From: Krasilnikovia cinnamomea
Lineage (GTDB): Bacteria; Actinomycetota; Actinomycetes; Mycobacteriales; Micromonosporaceae
Reading direction: 5' to 3'
DNA length: 64,000 bases
Assembly (NCBI RefSeq): GCF_004217545.1
Contig: NZ_SHKY01000001.1
Location: 4,836,001-4,900,000, forward strand
The notes below the pieces were generated by a model. That model was given only the letters and a program-made list of their open reading frames with translations. It was not told where the DNA came from and did not search any database. A program made the translations under genes and the position numbers. This document shows positions 26,216 through 34,477 of this stretch, one piece after another (within the stretch, counting starts at the first letter, position 1; each line of letters begins with the position of its first letter).

Positions 26216-26992
26216 CTAGGTGTTCTGGACCGTGACGTTGCCGTCGGTGGTCCGCGCGGTGATCACATTCGCCGACTTCGGGTCGTCGGGGAACTCCACC
26301 CGGCTCTCGCCCGAGCGGCTGTCGGCCTGGACGTGATAGCTGCCCTCGGGTACCCGGACCAGCACGTCACCGCTGGTTGCCTCGGCGGTCACCGGGCCGG
26401 GGGCGGCCAGCTCGACGGTCACGTCGCCGCTGGTGGACTTGGCCTGAACGGGGCCGCCGACCCGGTCGGCCCTCAGGTCACCGGAGGTCGTGCGCAGCGT
26501 CGCCGGGCCCTTGCCGCCCTCGACCGAGATGTTGCCCGAGGTGGTGACGGCCTTGAGGTCGGCGGCCGCGTCGTGCACCACGATGTCGCCCGAGGTGAGC
26601 GACACGTCCGTGGGGCCGACCCCGGTGAGGGTGATGTCGCCGGAACGCAGCCCACCGCGGACCGCGACCCCGGCCGGCGCCTCCACGTCGTACGACACGG
26701 TGCAGTCGGGGCCGCAGTTGGTGTCCAGGGTGAGCACGGTGCCGTCGAGGGAGTAGCCGCCGGCGGGGTCCGTGCCGCTGCGTACGAGCCGGGTGATCCG
26801 CGTCTCGCCGATGGCGGAGGTGCGCACGGCGACGTCACCGACGGAGCCGGTCAGCCGGATCTCGGTGACCTTGACCTTCTCGACGTCGTGGAACGTCAGC
26901 TGCGCACCGATCCCACCGCACCCGGACAGCGCGGCCGCCGCCGCGAACATCAGGGTGAATGCGCCCGCGCGTCGGATCAGGGTGGGATTCAT
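26216..26992 (-). CDS. DUF4097-family lipoprotein (beta-helix adhesin-like)
   Basis: A 258-residue exported lipoprotein. The signal peptide (RRAGAFTLMFAAAAALSGC) ends in a lipobox LSGC with lipidated Cys near residue 22. The mature part is a repetitive right-handed beta solenoid of the DUF4097 family. It has turns such as SGDITLTGVGPTDVSLTSGD, TTSGNISVEGG, TTSGDLRADRVGG, STSGDVTVELAA and ATSGDVLVRVPEG. Such proteins sit outside the membrane; their role is unknown. ATG 26992 is chosen for the signal peptide and for TACCGT 7 nt upstream. The longer frame to 27109 would bury the signal. Confidence 0.88.
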   Translation of the reverse strand: MNPTLIRRAGAFTLMFAAAAALSGCGGIGAQLTFHDVEKVKVTEIRLTGSVGDVAVRTSAIGETRITRLVRSGTDPAGGYSLDGTVLTLDTNCGPDCTVSYDVEAPAGVAVRGGLRSGDITLTGVGPTDVSLTSGDIVVHDAAADLKAVTTSGNISVEGGKGPATLRTTSGDLRADRVGGPVQAKSTSGDVTVELAAPGPVTAEATSGDVLVRVPEGSYHVQADSRSGESRVEFPDDPKSANVITARTTDGNVTVQNT

Positions 26993-26999
26993 GCTGCAG

Positions 27000-27005
27000 A
27001 CGGTA
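27000..27005 (-). promoter_or_regulatory. -10 hexamer of the DUF4097 lipoprotein gene
   Basis: TACCGT on the minus strand, 7 nt before ATG 26992, no Shine-Dalgarno. Confidence 0.5.
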
Positions 27006-27129
27006 GGGCCAGCGGGACGGCCAGACCATCGGTTCTCCCACCCAGCCGACCCGGATTCGACCCTGAGATGCGGCTCGGGGTTGTCGTACCCGCGCGGGGG
27101 TCGTCGCACCGGCGGGGCAGAATGGCCGG

Positions 27130-27906
27130 GTGCCCGCCGGATACCGCCGACAGCTCTACCGCGACGACGCGGTGGTGCTGCGCGTGCAGAAGCTGGGGGA
27201 AAGCGACCGGATCATCACGTTGCTGACCCGCCGGCACGGTCGGCTGCGCGCGGTGGCCCGGGGGGTGCGCCGCACGACGTCGCGGTTCGGCGCCCGGCTG
27301 GAGCCGTTCGGCCACGTGGATCTGCAGCTCGCGGGCTCTCCCGAGGGCGTGGGCAGCACGCTGCACTCGGTGAGCCAGGTGGAGGCGGTGACGCTGTTCG
27401 GCAAGCGGTTCCTGGGTGACTACCCCCGCTACACGGCCGCCAGCGCGATCGCCGAGACCGCCGAGCGGCTCACCCCGGTCGAGCGGGAGCCTGCGCTGCG
27501 GCTGTTCCAGCTCACCCTGGGCGCGTTCAAGGCGCTCGCGGCCGGTGAGCACGACGGCAGCCTCGTCCTGGACGCCTACCTGCTGCGTGGCATGTCGCAG
27601 GCGGGCTGGGCGCCCGCGCTGGCCGAGTGCGCGGTCTGCGGTGCGCCGGGGCGGCACGGGGCGTTCTCCGTACCGGCCGGGGGCTCGGTCTGCCCGGACT
27701 GCCGCCCGCCCGGCTCGGCGCATCCCGCGCCGGCCACCCTGGGGCTCATGCTGGCCCTGACCTCCGGCGACTGGGAGGTCGCCGACGCCGCCGAGCCGCC
27801 GGTGCGCCGCGAGTGCAGCGGCCTCGTGGCGGCTCATCTGCAGTGGCACATGGAGCGCGCGATGCGTTCCCTGCCGCTGGTCGACCGACGGGAGAGCATG
27901 TCGTGA
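27130..27906 (+). CDS. recO: DNA repair protein RecO
   Basis: A 258-residue recombination mediator that loads RecA with RecR. The N-terminal OB fold reads YRDDAVVLRVQKLGESDRIITLLTRRHGRLRAVARGVRR. A helical middle contains the zinc-binding pattern CAVCGAPG...CPDCRPP (about residues 168-197). The GTG start lacks a Shine-Dalgarno; AGAAT stands 6 nt before it. The stop overlaps the uppS start in GTGA. Confidence 0.95.
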   Translation: MPAGYRRQLYRDDAVVLRVQKLGESDRIITLLTRRHGRLRAVARGVRRTTSRFGARLEPFGHVDLQLAGSPEGVGSTLHSVSQVEAVTLFGKRFLGDYPRYTAASAIAETAERLTPVEREPALRLFQLTLGAFKALAAGEHDGSLVLDAYLLRGMSQAGWAPALAECAVCGAPGRHGAFSVPAGGSVCPDCRPPGSAHPAPATLGLMLALTSGDWEVADAAEPPVRRECSGLVAAHLQWHMERAMRSLPLVDRRESMS

Positions 27907-28682
27907 CGCGTCCGCCCACTCCGCACCCCTCCGGCGCGACCCCGCCCGATCTGCCGCGCGACGCCCTGCCCAAGCACATCGCGATCGTGATGGACGGCAA
28001 CGGCCGGTGGGCCAAGGAGCGCGGCCTGTCCCGTACCAAGGGCCACGAGCAGGGGGAGTATTCGCTGTTCGACGCGATCGAGGGCGCGATCGAGCTGGGC
28101 ATCCCGTACCTGTCGTCCTACGCGTTCTCGACGGAGAACTGGAAGCGTTCGCCGGAGGAGGTGCGCTTCCTCATGGGCTTCAACCGCGATGTCATCCGCC
28201 GCCGCCGCGACCAGCTGATCGAGCTGGGGGTGCGGGTGGTCTGGTCCGGCCGGGCGGGCCGGTTGTGGAAGAGCGTGATCTCCGAGCTGCAGACCGCCGA
28301 GCAGATGTCGCGGCAGAACACCAAGCTGACGTTGCAGTTCTGCGTGAACTACGGCGGCCAGGCCGAGATCGCCGATGCCGCCGCGGCCATCGCCCGCGAC
28401 GTGGCGGCCGGGCGCCTGAAGCCGGACAGGGTCAACGAGAAGACCATCGCGAAGTACCTGTACCACCCCGAGGTTCCCGACGTGGATCTGTTCCTGCGCC
28501 CCTCCGGGGAGCAGCGCACGAGCAACTTCCTGCTCTGGCAGTCCGCGTACGCCGAGATGGTCTTCCTCGACACCCTCTGGCCGGACTTCGACCGCCGCCA
28601 CCTCTGGTACGCCTGCCAGCTCTACGCCCAGCGGGACCGCCGCTTCGGCGGCGCCGTCCCCAACCCGGTCGCCCCGAGCTGA
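27903..28682 (+). CDS. uppS: (2Z,6E)-farnesyl/undecaprenyl-type cis-prenyltransferase
   Basis: A 259-residue isoprenyl transferase making the polyprenyl diphosphate carrier for cell-wall synthesis from isopentenyl diphosphate. Hallmarks are HIAIVMDGNGRWAKERGL (catalytic Asp, about residue 27), GHEQGEYSLF, YAFSTENWKRS, and the C-terminal DLFLRPSGEQRTSNFLLWQSAYAEM. GTG overlaps the recO stop by 4 nt. Chain length cannot be fixed from sequence alone, so undecaprenyl versus decaprenyl is open. Confidence 0.94.
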   Translation: MTRPPTPHPSGATPPDLPRDALPKHIAIVMDGNGRWAKERGLSRTKGHEQGEYSLFDAIEGAIELGIPYLSSYAFSTENWKRSPEEVRFLMGFNRDVIRRRRDQLIELGVRVVWSGRAGRLWKSVISELQTAEQMSRQNTKLTLQFCVNYGGQAEIADAAAAIARDVAAGRLKPDRVNEKTIAKYLYHPEVPDVDLFLRPSGEQRTSNFLLWQSAYAEMVFLDTLWPDFDRRHLWYACQLYAQRDRRFGGAVPNPVAPS

Positions 28683-28691
28683 GGCCGCCCG

Positions 28692-29126
28692 TTGCCGTGT
28701 TTGAGCATGTGGGCCCCTGGAGCGGCCAATGCGCTCGACAAGCCTGCGGCTGCGGCGGGTCTCTGGGTGTACGAGGCGGTCAACGTCCGTCTGGGCACGG
28801 GCCGCATCGTCATTCCCGACCTCGTCATCGCGGACACGGACGACGAGGGCGCCATCATCGACGCGGCCGAGGTGCCCTTCGTCGGCGAGATCGTGTCGCC
28901 CGGCAACGCGGCCGCCGACCGGCTGGTCAAGATGCAGCTGTACGCGGCGGCGCGCATCGAGTGGTATCTGCTCGTCGAGTTCGAGGCGGACGGTGTCGTA
29001 CTGCGCCTGCACGGCTTGGACGGCGCGCACTACGTCGAGCGCACCGTCGCCCGGGGCGCCGAGGTGCTGCGAGCGGACCGGCCCTTCCCGTTCCGCCTCG
29101 ACCCGGCGTCGTTGCTTCGCCGGTAG
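28692..29126 (+). pseudogene. 5'-truncated Uma2-family (DUF820) nuclease-like remnant
   Basis: The readable 144 residues match the C-terminal two-thirds of the Uma2 family: IPDLVIAD, VGEIVSPGNAAADRLVKMQLYAAARIEWYLLVE, with the PD-(D/E)xK-like Asp, Glu and Lys kept. The usual N-terminal helix and hairpin (about 50-70 residues, with YELLDGEL-type sequence) are missing, and only a TTG near 28692 could start it. It follows uppS by 9 bp. I read it as a decayed gene, though a short functional protein is not excluded. Confidence 0.6.
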
Positions 29127-29248
29127 GGACCCGCCGGGTCGAGCGGGCCGCCGTCACGACGCGTGGCGAGGTTGATCACGGTTGATATCATCCGGCCGGA
29201 TGACGCGGGCCGAGCACCGGCCGGCTTGGAGATGTCGGGTAGGTCCGT

Positions 29249-30352
29249 ATGGCAATGCTGGATAAGATACGCGGCGAATTCATCGATATCGTCGAGTGGC
29301 TGGACGGCAGCCGCGACACGATCGTGTGGCGGTTCCCGCGGTATCACAACGAGATCAAGATGGGCGCGCGCCTCGTGGTGCGCGAATCGCAGGTGGCCGT
29401 CTTCGTGAACGAGGGCACCATCGCGGACGCCTTCGGACCCGGTACGCACATCCTGCACACCCAGAATCTCCCGGTACTGTCCACTCTCAAGGGTTGGAAG
29501 TACGGATTCGAGTCGCCGTTCAAGGCCGAGGTCTACTTCGTCAACACCCGGCAGTTCACCGACCTGAAGTGGGGCACCCAGAACCCGGTCATCGTCCGGG
29601 ATCCGGAGTTCGGCATGGTGCGGCTGCGCGCGTACGGCGCGTACGCCCTGCGGATCCTCGACGCCCGCCGGTTCCTCACCGAGCTGGTGGGCACGGACCC
29701 GGAATTCCGTTCGGAGGAGGTCGCCGGTTATCTCCAGCAGTTGATCGTGAGCAGGTTGACCTCCGCGCTGGCCAGTGCGCACGTGTCCCTGCTCGACATG
29801 GCGGCCCACCAGGAGGCCATCGGCCGGCAGCTCACCGAGGTGCTGGCGGAGCAGCTCGCCCCGATGGGCCTGGGGCTTCCGGCCGTCATCGTGGAGAACA
29901 TCTCGGTGCCGCCGGAGGTGGAGCAGGCGCTCGACCGGCGTACGCAGATGGGCATCATCGGCGACCTGCAGCGGTACACGACGTTCCAGACCGCCAACGC
30001 CATTGAGGACGCCGCCCGCAATCCCGGTGCCGCCGGGGTGGGCACGGGGCTGGGCGTGGGGATGCTCTTCGGTCAGCGCCTGGGCGGGGCCGTCGACGGG
30101 AACGCCGTCGGCCACGCGCCGGTGCCGGTGCAGCCGCCTCCGTTGCCGGTGACCCCGCAGTGGTACGTGGGTGTGGCGGGCAGTCAGCAGGGCCCGTTCG
30201 ACCTCGGTGCACTGGCCGGGCAGGTCGGCGCCGGTGCGATGACCAGGGACACGCTGGTGTGGCGGGCCGGGATGGCGCAATGGGCGCCGGCCGCCGACAC
30301 ACCTGAGCTCGCGCACCTGTTCGCCCACACGCCGCCCCCGATGCCCCGATGA
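29249..30352 (+). CDS. SPFH/Band-7 (virion-core-like) protein with C-terminal GYF_2 domain
   Basis: A 367-residue protein. Residues 1-270 form an SPFH domain of the YdjI/virion-core-like type (EIKMGARLVVRESQVAVFVNEGTIADAFGPGTHIL; ALDRRTQMGIIGDLQRYTTFQTANAIEDAA). A Gly/Ala/Pro linker follows. The last 55 residues are a GYF_2-like module (WYVGVAGSQQGPFDLGAL...TLVWRAGMAQWAPA). SPFH proteins scaffold membrane microdomains. It meets the next gene in ATGA, so the pair is coupled. ATG 29249 follows GGGTAGG; MLDK at 29255 is the alternative start. Confidence 0.85.
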   Translation: MAMLDKIRGEFIDIVEWLDGSRDTIVWRFPRYHNEIKMGARLVVRESQVAVFVNEGTIADAFGPGTHILHTQNLPVLSTLKGWKYGFESPFKAEVYFVNTRQFTDLKWGTQNPVIVRDPEFGMVRLRAYGAYALRILDARRFLTELVGTDPEFRSEEVAGYLQQLIVSRLTSALASAHVSLLDMAAHQEAIGRQLTEVLAEQLAPMGLGLPAVIVENISVPPEVEQALDRRTQMGIIGDLQRYTTFQTANAIEDAARNPGAAGVGTGLGVGMLFGQRLGGAVDGNAVGHAPVPVQPPPLPVTPQWYVGVAGSQQGPFDLGALAGQVGAGAMTRDTLVWRAGMAQWAPAADTPELAHLFAHTPPPMPR

Positions 30353-31143
30353 CCGGCCCGCAGCAGTCCGCCGCCGTCTCCTCCAGCTGCCCGTCGTGCG
30401 GAGCCGGGATGGAGGTCGACCACGACGCGGGTGTCATGCGGTGCCCGTACTGCCGGCGAGAGGTCCTCATTCCGGCGTCGCAGGCCCCCGAAACCGCCTG
30501 GCCCTTCGGCGCGGACGGTGCGGCCGTGCCGCACATCACCATCAACACCACTCGGACGTTGACGCAGTCACCCCAGGCGATCCGCCGCAGGCAGGTGGCG
30601 GCGTTGATCATCGTGGTGGCGACCTTCGTGGCGGTCGGCGCCGTGCTGTTTCCGATCTTCTCGTCCATCCTGTTCGATTCGTCGGACGAGGTGGACGAGG
30701 TGGCGGTGGGAGCTACCGCGCAGGTGAAGCAACTCGATACGTCGTACGAGGCGACGGTCCGCGGGATCGACTGCACCAGGAAGGCGATCACCAAACCCGA
30801 TGACCCGGCGACCGACTACGAGGACAGCCGGACGGAAAAGGCCAAGGGCAAGTTCTGCGTGGTCTCCTTCTCGGTGAAGAACGTCGGCGAGAAGACCGAC
30901 ACCTACCCGTACTTCGACCTCAAGGCCACGAACCCCACGGAACGCGAGCTCGACGAGAACACGACCGCCGAGGATTACCTCAACAACACCAGCAGCAACG
31001 CGCTGAGCGAGCCGATCGATCCGGGAAAGACCGTCGACCGACTTCTGGTCTTCGACGTTCCGGCCGACACGACCCTCGCCTACCTGCAGATCTGTGACGG
31101 CCGGTTCGGCGAGTCCGGCAAGAAGGTGAAGTTCGACTCGTAG
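30349..31143 (+). CDS. Zinc-ribbon membrane protein with DUF4352-like outer domain
   Basis: A 264-residue protein with an N-terminal cytosolic zinc ribbon (CPSCGAGM...CPYCRREV, residues about 14-39), one transmembrane helix (ALIIVVATFVAVGAVLFPIFSSI, about 85-108) and an extracellular domain resembling DUF4352/immunoglobulin-like (VKQLDTSYEATVRGIDC...KGKFCVVSFSVKNVGE). Cys144 and Cys174 (approximate) could form a disulfide. The start overlaps the SPFH stop (ATGA). The pairing suggests the SPFH protein organises this receptor-like protein; that is inference. Confidence 0.78.
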   Translation: MTGPQQSAAVSSSCPSCGAGMEVDHDAGVMRCPYCRREVLIPASQAPETAWPFGADGAAVPHITINTTRTLTQSPQAIRRRQVAALIIVVATFVAVGAVLFPIFSSILFDSSDEVDEVAVGATAQVKQLDTSYEATVRGIDCTRKAITKPDDPATDYEDSRTEKAKGKFCVVSFSVKNVGEKTDTYPYFDLKATNPTERELDENTTAEDYLNNTSSNALSEPIDPGKTVDRLLVFDVPADTTLAYLQICDGRFGESGKKVKFDS

Positions 31144-31151
31144 TTTGTCGC

Positions 31152-31181
31152 GTCCGGCCCGCCGCGTCAGGCGGGCCGGAC
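31152..31181. terminator. Hairpin between convergent zinc-ribbon and GNAT genes
   Basis: GTCCGGCCCGCC (31152-31163) pairs perfectly with GGCGGGCCGGAC (31170-31181) across a 6-nt loop in the 46-bp convergent gap, so it can serve both strands. Confidence 0.7.
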
Positions 31182-31189
31182 CCGGCCGC

Positions 31190-31675
31190 TCAGAACTCGC
31201 GGTACATCACGTGCAGCCCGACCCGGCCCAGGCTCGGGTGGGCGAAGGCGCCGGGGACCGTACCGATGATCTGGAAACCGTTGCGCAGGTAGAGCTCGAC
31301 GGCGGTGCGGTTCGTGTCCACCACGGCGTTGAACTGCATCCCCGCGTATCCCTCGGTTTTCGCCCAGTCCACGGCGTACGTGAAGAGCGCGGTTCCGACG
31401 CCCTGGCCGCGCGCGCTCGCGGCCACCATGAAGCTGGCCGTCGAGACGTGCGATCCGGGGCCGGGACGGTTCGGCCCCATCTTCGCGGTGCCCAGGACGC
31501 GGCCGTCCTCGGTCGCCACGACCGTCCGGCCCGGGGGCGCCTCGACCCACAGCGGGCGCGCCTGCGCCTCGGTCATCTCCGGGTCGTAGGTGAAGGTGTC
31601 GCGCGCCTGGATCACCTCACGGACGATCGCCCAGACCTGCGGCCAGTCGGCCTCATCGAACTCCCGTACCAGCAC
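31190..31675 (-). CDS. GNAT-family N-acetyltransferase
   Basis: A 161-residue acetyl-CoA-dependent acyltransferase. The cofactor loop is SARGQGVGTALF (about residues 90-101). MQFNAVVDTNRTAVELYLRNGFQIIGTVPGAF gives the typical motif B. LGTAKMGPNRPG forms beta 4. It is close to the YhhY/phosphinothricin-type acetyltransferases, but the acceptor is unknown. The GTG start has TAGGGT 7 nt upstream. Confidence 0.87.
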   Translation of the reverse strand: MLVREFDEADWPQVWAIVREVIQARDTFTYDPEMTEAQARPLWVEAPPGRTVVATEDGRVLGTAKMGPNRPGPGSHVSTASFMVAASARGQGVGTALFTYAVDWAKTEGYAGMQFNAVVDTNRTAVELYLRNGFQIIGTVPGAFAHPSLGRVGLHVMYREF

Positions 31676-31682
31676 ACCGCGA

Positions 31683-31688
31683 ACCCTA
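31683..31688 (-). promoter_or_regulatory. -10 hexamer of the GNAT gene at 31190-31675
   Basis: TAGGGT on the minus strand, 7 nt before GTG 31675, no Shine-Dalgarno. It lies in the 197-bp divergent region with the chemoreceptor gene. Confidence 0.5.
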
Positions 31689-31872
31689 GCGATACGCGTG
31701 GCCTCACGCTCCGCCGGTCGGCTCCATCGTGCCGTCCGTTAGGACTACGCCTCCGACTGTCGCGCAAAATGTCCGACCAAGGGGTGAGCCGCTTCACAGC
31801 CGGCGTCGGCAGGCGACCGGCGCCGACGTGCCGATCTCATCAGCTGAGACCACCCAACGATGAGGACCCGCG

Positions 31873-33471
31873 ATGAGAAGCAGGAAGATCACTGTCGGCA
31901 TGCGGCTGGGCGGCGCGTTCGCCCTGCTCGGGATCTTCATCGCGGCGGCGCTCTTCGCCGGATTGCGCGGCTCGCAGCAGCAGACCGCGGCCCAGGCCCG
32001 GATCAGCAGCCTCACCGCGGCCGCGGACCAGGTCCAACGGGTACGCCTGTTCGCCGCCGACATCGCGGCCTACCAGGCCCTGGTCCTCGCCGGCGCCGGC
32101 GCCGGCGGAAACGCGGCCAGCGTCGAGGACACCGTTGCCCCGGACCGCAAGGCCATCCTCGCCGCCGTGGACGCCGTGCCCACCGGCGTGCTGACCCCGG
32201 CCGAGCAGACGTCCTGGAAGGACTCGAAGGCCGCGTGGACCGCCCTGTTCACCAGGATCGACGCGTTCACCGGCCAGCTGCGCGCGGACGAGTCGCAGGC
32301 GGCGCGCGCCGCCGCGATGGCCAGCGTCACCAAGGGCCAGGTGGCGCAGGCGCAGGGCGACGTGGTGAAGACGACCGACAAGGTGCTCGCGTCGATCCAG
32401 GGGCGCGCCGTGGCGCTGACCGCCCAGGCCGCCGCGGACCTGCGGACCAACCAGATCCTCCGGCTCGGTGTGACGCTGGGCGTGCTGGTGCTGGCGGTGG
32501 CCCTCGCCCTCGGGGCGACCCGGTCCGTGACCCGGCCGTTGGGCAAGGTCAACGACGCGTTGCAGCGGGCCGCCGAGGGTGATCTGACCGTACGGGCCGA
32601 GCTGAACCGCAGCGACGAGCTGGGCCAGCTCAGCCGGGCGGTGGATCAGACCGTCGCCTCGCTGCGGGGCCTGGTGCGGCAGGTGGCGGGCGGCGCCGAG
32701 GCGATGTCCACCGCGTCGGTGGAGCTGTCCGCGACCGCCACCCAGATCGCCTCGAACGCGGAGGAGACCAGCGCGCAGGCCGGGCTGGTGTCCGACGGCG
32801 CGGGCCGGATCTCCGGCAACGTGCAGACCCTGGCGGTCAGCAGCGAGGAGATGGTGGCGTCGATCCGGGAGATCGCCCAGAACGCGAACCAGGCCGTCGG
32901 GGTGGCGTCGCAGGCCGTGACGGTCGCCGAGGCGACCATGTCCACGGTGACCCGTCTCGGCGCCTCGTCGCAGGAGGTCGGCGAGGTCATCAAGACCATC
33001 AACATGATCGCCGAGCAGACGAACCTGCTGGCCCTCAACGCCACGATCGAGGCGGCGCGGGCCGGTGACGCCGGCAAGGGCTTCGCGGTCGTCGCGGGTG
33101 AGGTCAAGGACCTGGCCCAGGAGACCGCCAAGGCCACCGAGGACATCTCGCGGCGGGTGCTGGCCATCCAGACCGACACCGCCGACGCGGTCGCCGCGAT
33201 CGACCAGATCGCCTCCATCATCAACCAGGTCAACGACTACCAGACGGTCATCGCGACCGCCGTGGAGGAGCAGACCGCGACCACCGACGACATGACCCGC
33301 AACGTCACCGCGGCCGCCGACGGCAGCAGCGCCATCGCCGGCAACATCGCCGGGGTGGCCGACGCCGCCGCCTCGACCGCGGCGGGCGCCAGCCAGAGCG
33401 AGCACGCCGCCTCGGAACTTGCCCGGATGAGTACGGAGCTGAGCACCGCGATCAGCGTCTTCCGGGTCTGA
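31873..33471 (+). CDS. Methyl-accepting chemotaxis protein
   Basis: A 532-residue transmembrane chemoreceptor. TM1 is about residues 11-31. A helical four-helix-bundle-type periplasmic part of about 160 residues follows. TM2 is about 196-216 (LGVTLGVLVLAVALALG). A HAMP domain (RPLGKVNDALQRAAEGDL) and the long coiled signalling domain come next. The hairpin tip is TINMIAEQTNLLALNATIEAARAGDAGKGFAVVAGEVKDLA. It should bind CheW/CheA. No CheR-tethering pentapeptide is present at the C terminus (ISVFRV). No other che gene is in the window. The ligand is unknown. Confidence 0.95.
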   Translation: MRSRKITVGMRLGGAFALLGIFIAAALFAGLRGSQQQTAAQARISSLTAAADQVQRVRLFAADIAAYQALVLAGAGAGGNAASVEDTVAPDRKAILAAVDAVPTGVLTPAEQTSWKDSKAAWTALFTRIDAFTGQLRADESQAARAAAMASVTKGQVAQAQGDVVKTTDKVLASIQGRAVALTAQAAADLRTNQILRLGVTLGVLVLAVALALGATRSVTRPLGKVNDALQRAAEGDLTVRAELNRSDELGQLSRAVDQTVASLRGLVRQVAGGAEAMSTASVELSATATQIASNAEETSAQAGLVSDGAGRISGNVQTLAVSSEEMVASIREIAQNANQAVGVASQAVTVAEATMSTVTRLGASSQEVGEVIKTINMIAEQTNLLALNATIEAARAGDAGKGFAVVAGEVKDLAQETAKATEDISRRVLAIQTDTADAVAAIDQIASIINQVNDYQTVIATAVEEQTATTDDMTRNVTAAADGSSAIAGNIAGVADAAASTAAGASQSEHAASELARMSTELSTAISVFRV

Positions 33472-33478
33472 GAACGGC

Positions 33479-34159
33479 TCAGCCGGTGATGGCCGCGACC
33501 GCGGCGTCCACGTCGGACAGATCGGCCAGGACGACGTCCGCGCCCGCCCCGGCCAGTTCCGCCATGCTCGTGCCACCGGTGGCCACGCCCACGGCCAGGG
33601 CGCCGGTGGCACGGGCCGCCGCCACGTCGAACGTGGTGTCGCCGATGACCACCGGGTGGACGGGGCCGCCATACTTCGCGTGGGCCGATTCCAGACAGCG
33701 GTGGACGAGCGCGGCGCGGGCGACGTCGGCGGCGCCGTACCCGCCGATCTCCATGTCGAACGCCCACGCGAGGTCGAACGCGCCGACCTTCGCCGCCGCG
33801 ACCGCCGGGATGTTGCCGGTGACCAGGGTCTGCACGACACCGGGCCGGACGGCGAGCGCGCGCAGCACCTCGCGGACGCCGGGCAGCAGGCGGCCCTGCT
33901 CGGCGATGAGGTGCCGGGTGGCGTGCACCTCGTCGGCGTAGCGGGTGAAGAAGCCGTCCAGGTGCGGCTCGCAGTCGGCGATGCCGTGGGCGGCGAAGAT
34001 CTCGGCGGAGATGTCCCGGTCGGTGCGTCCGGCCGTGACCGCCATGGCGCGCCACGCGACGCCGGTGACCGCCGTGAACGCCGTCGCGTACGCCTGGTGC
34101 GTGGCCTTGCCGGCGATCAGCAGCGTACGGTCGATGTCCCACATGACCAGCCGGGTCAC
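33479..34159 (-). CDS. HAD-superfamily phosphatase coupled to the thiamine uptake operon
   Basis: A 226-residue HAD hydrolase. Motif I is MWDIDRTLL (nucleophile Asp near residue 7; the usual DxD is DID). Motif II Thr is in LVTGNIP. Motif IV is VVIGDTTFDVAAA. An alpha-helical cap sits between I and II, as in phosphoglycolate phosphatase-like enzymes. The GTG start overlaps the stop of the MTH1187 gene (GTGA), so it is the last gene of the TPP-riboswitch operon. A role in dephosphorylating an HMP or thiamine phosphate is plausible by context only. Confidence 0.85.
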   Translation of the reverse strand: MTRLVMWDIDRTLLIAGKATHQAYATAFTAVTGVAWRAMAVTAGRTDRDISAEIFAAHGIADCEPHLDGFFTRYADEVHATRHLIAEQGRLLPGVREVLRALAVRPGVVQTLVTGNIPAVAAAKVGAFDLAWAFDMEIGGYGAADVARAALVHRCLESAHAKYGGPVHPVVIGDTTFDVAAARATGALAVGVATGGTSMAELAGAGADVVLADLSDVDAAVAAITG

Positions 34160-34452
34160 GGCTGCGCCAGCCGCCGCTCGATGTGCTCGACCTTCGCCTC
34201 CAGCGCGCCCGTGACGCCGGGGCGTACGTCGGCCTTGAGGGTGACGCTGACCCGGGGCGCGTGCGCGGCGACCGCGTCGACGGCCTGCTTGACCACGGCC
34301 ATCACCTCGTCCCACTCGCCCTCGATCGTGGTGAACATGGCGTCGGTGCGGTTGGGCAGGCCGGACGCGCGGACCACGCGGACGGCCTCGGCGACCAGGT
34401 CGCCCACGGCATCGCCCGCGCCGAGCGGGGTGACGGAGAACGCGACAAGCAT
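34156..34452 (-). CDS. MTH1187-family thiamine-binding protein
   Basis: A 98-residue ferredoxin-like protein (DUF77/Thiamine_BP): LVAFSVTPLGAGDAVGDLVAEAVRVVRASGL, then TTIEGEWDEVMAVVKQAVDAV. Family members bind thiamine or HMP in the cytosol, which suits the neighbouring ykoE transporter. ATG 34452 is the start seen in most relatives; two further ATGs at 34461 and 34464 are open. The ORF ends in GTGA with the HAD gene. Confidence 0.85.
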   Translation of the reverse strand: MLVAFSVTPLGAGDAVGDLVAEAVRVVRASGLPNRTDAMFTTIEGEWDEVMAVVKQAVDAVAAHAPRVSVTLKADVRPGVTGALEAKVEHIERRLAQP

Positions 34453-34477
34453 GCCCGCCATCATTGCAGCCCGGCGC

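Noticed and set aside
28118..28324. Short minus-strand frames inside uppS
   Set aside because: They are fully covered by the strongly conserved uppS sequence on the plus strand.
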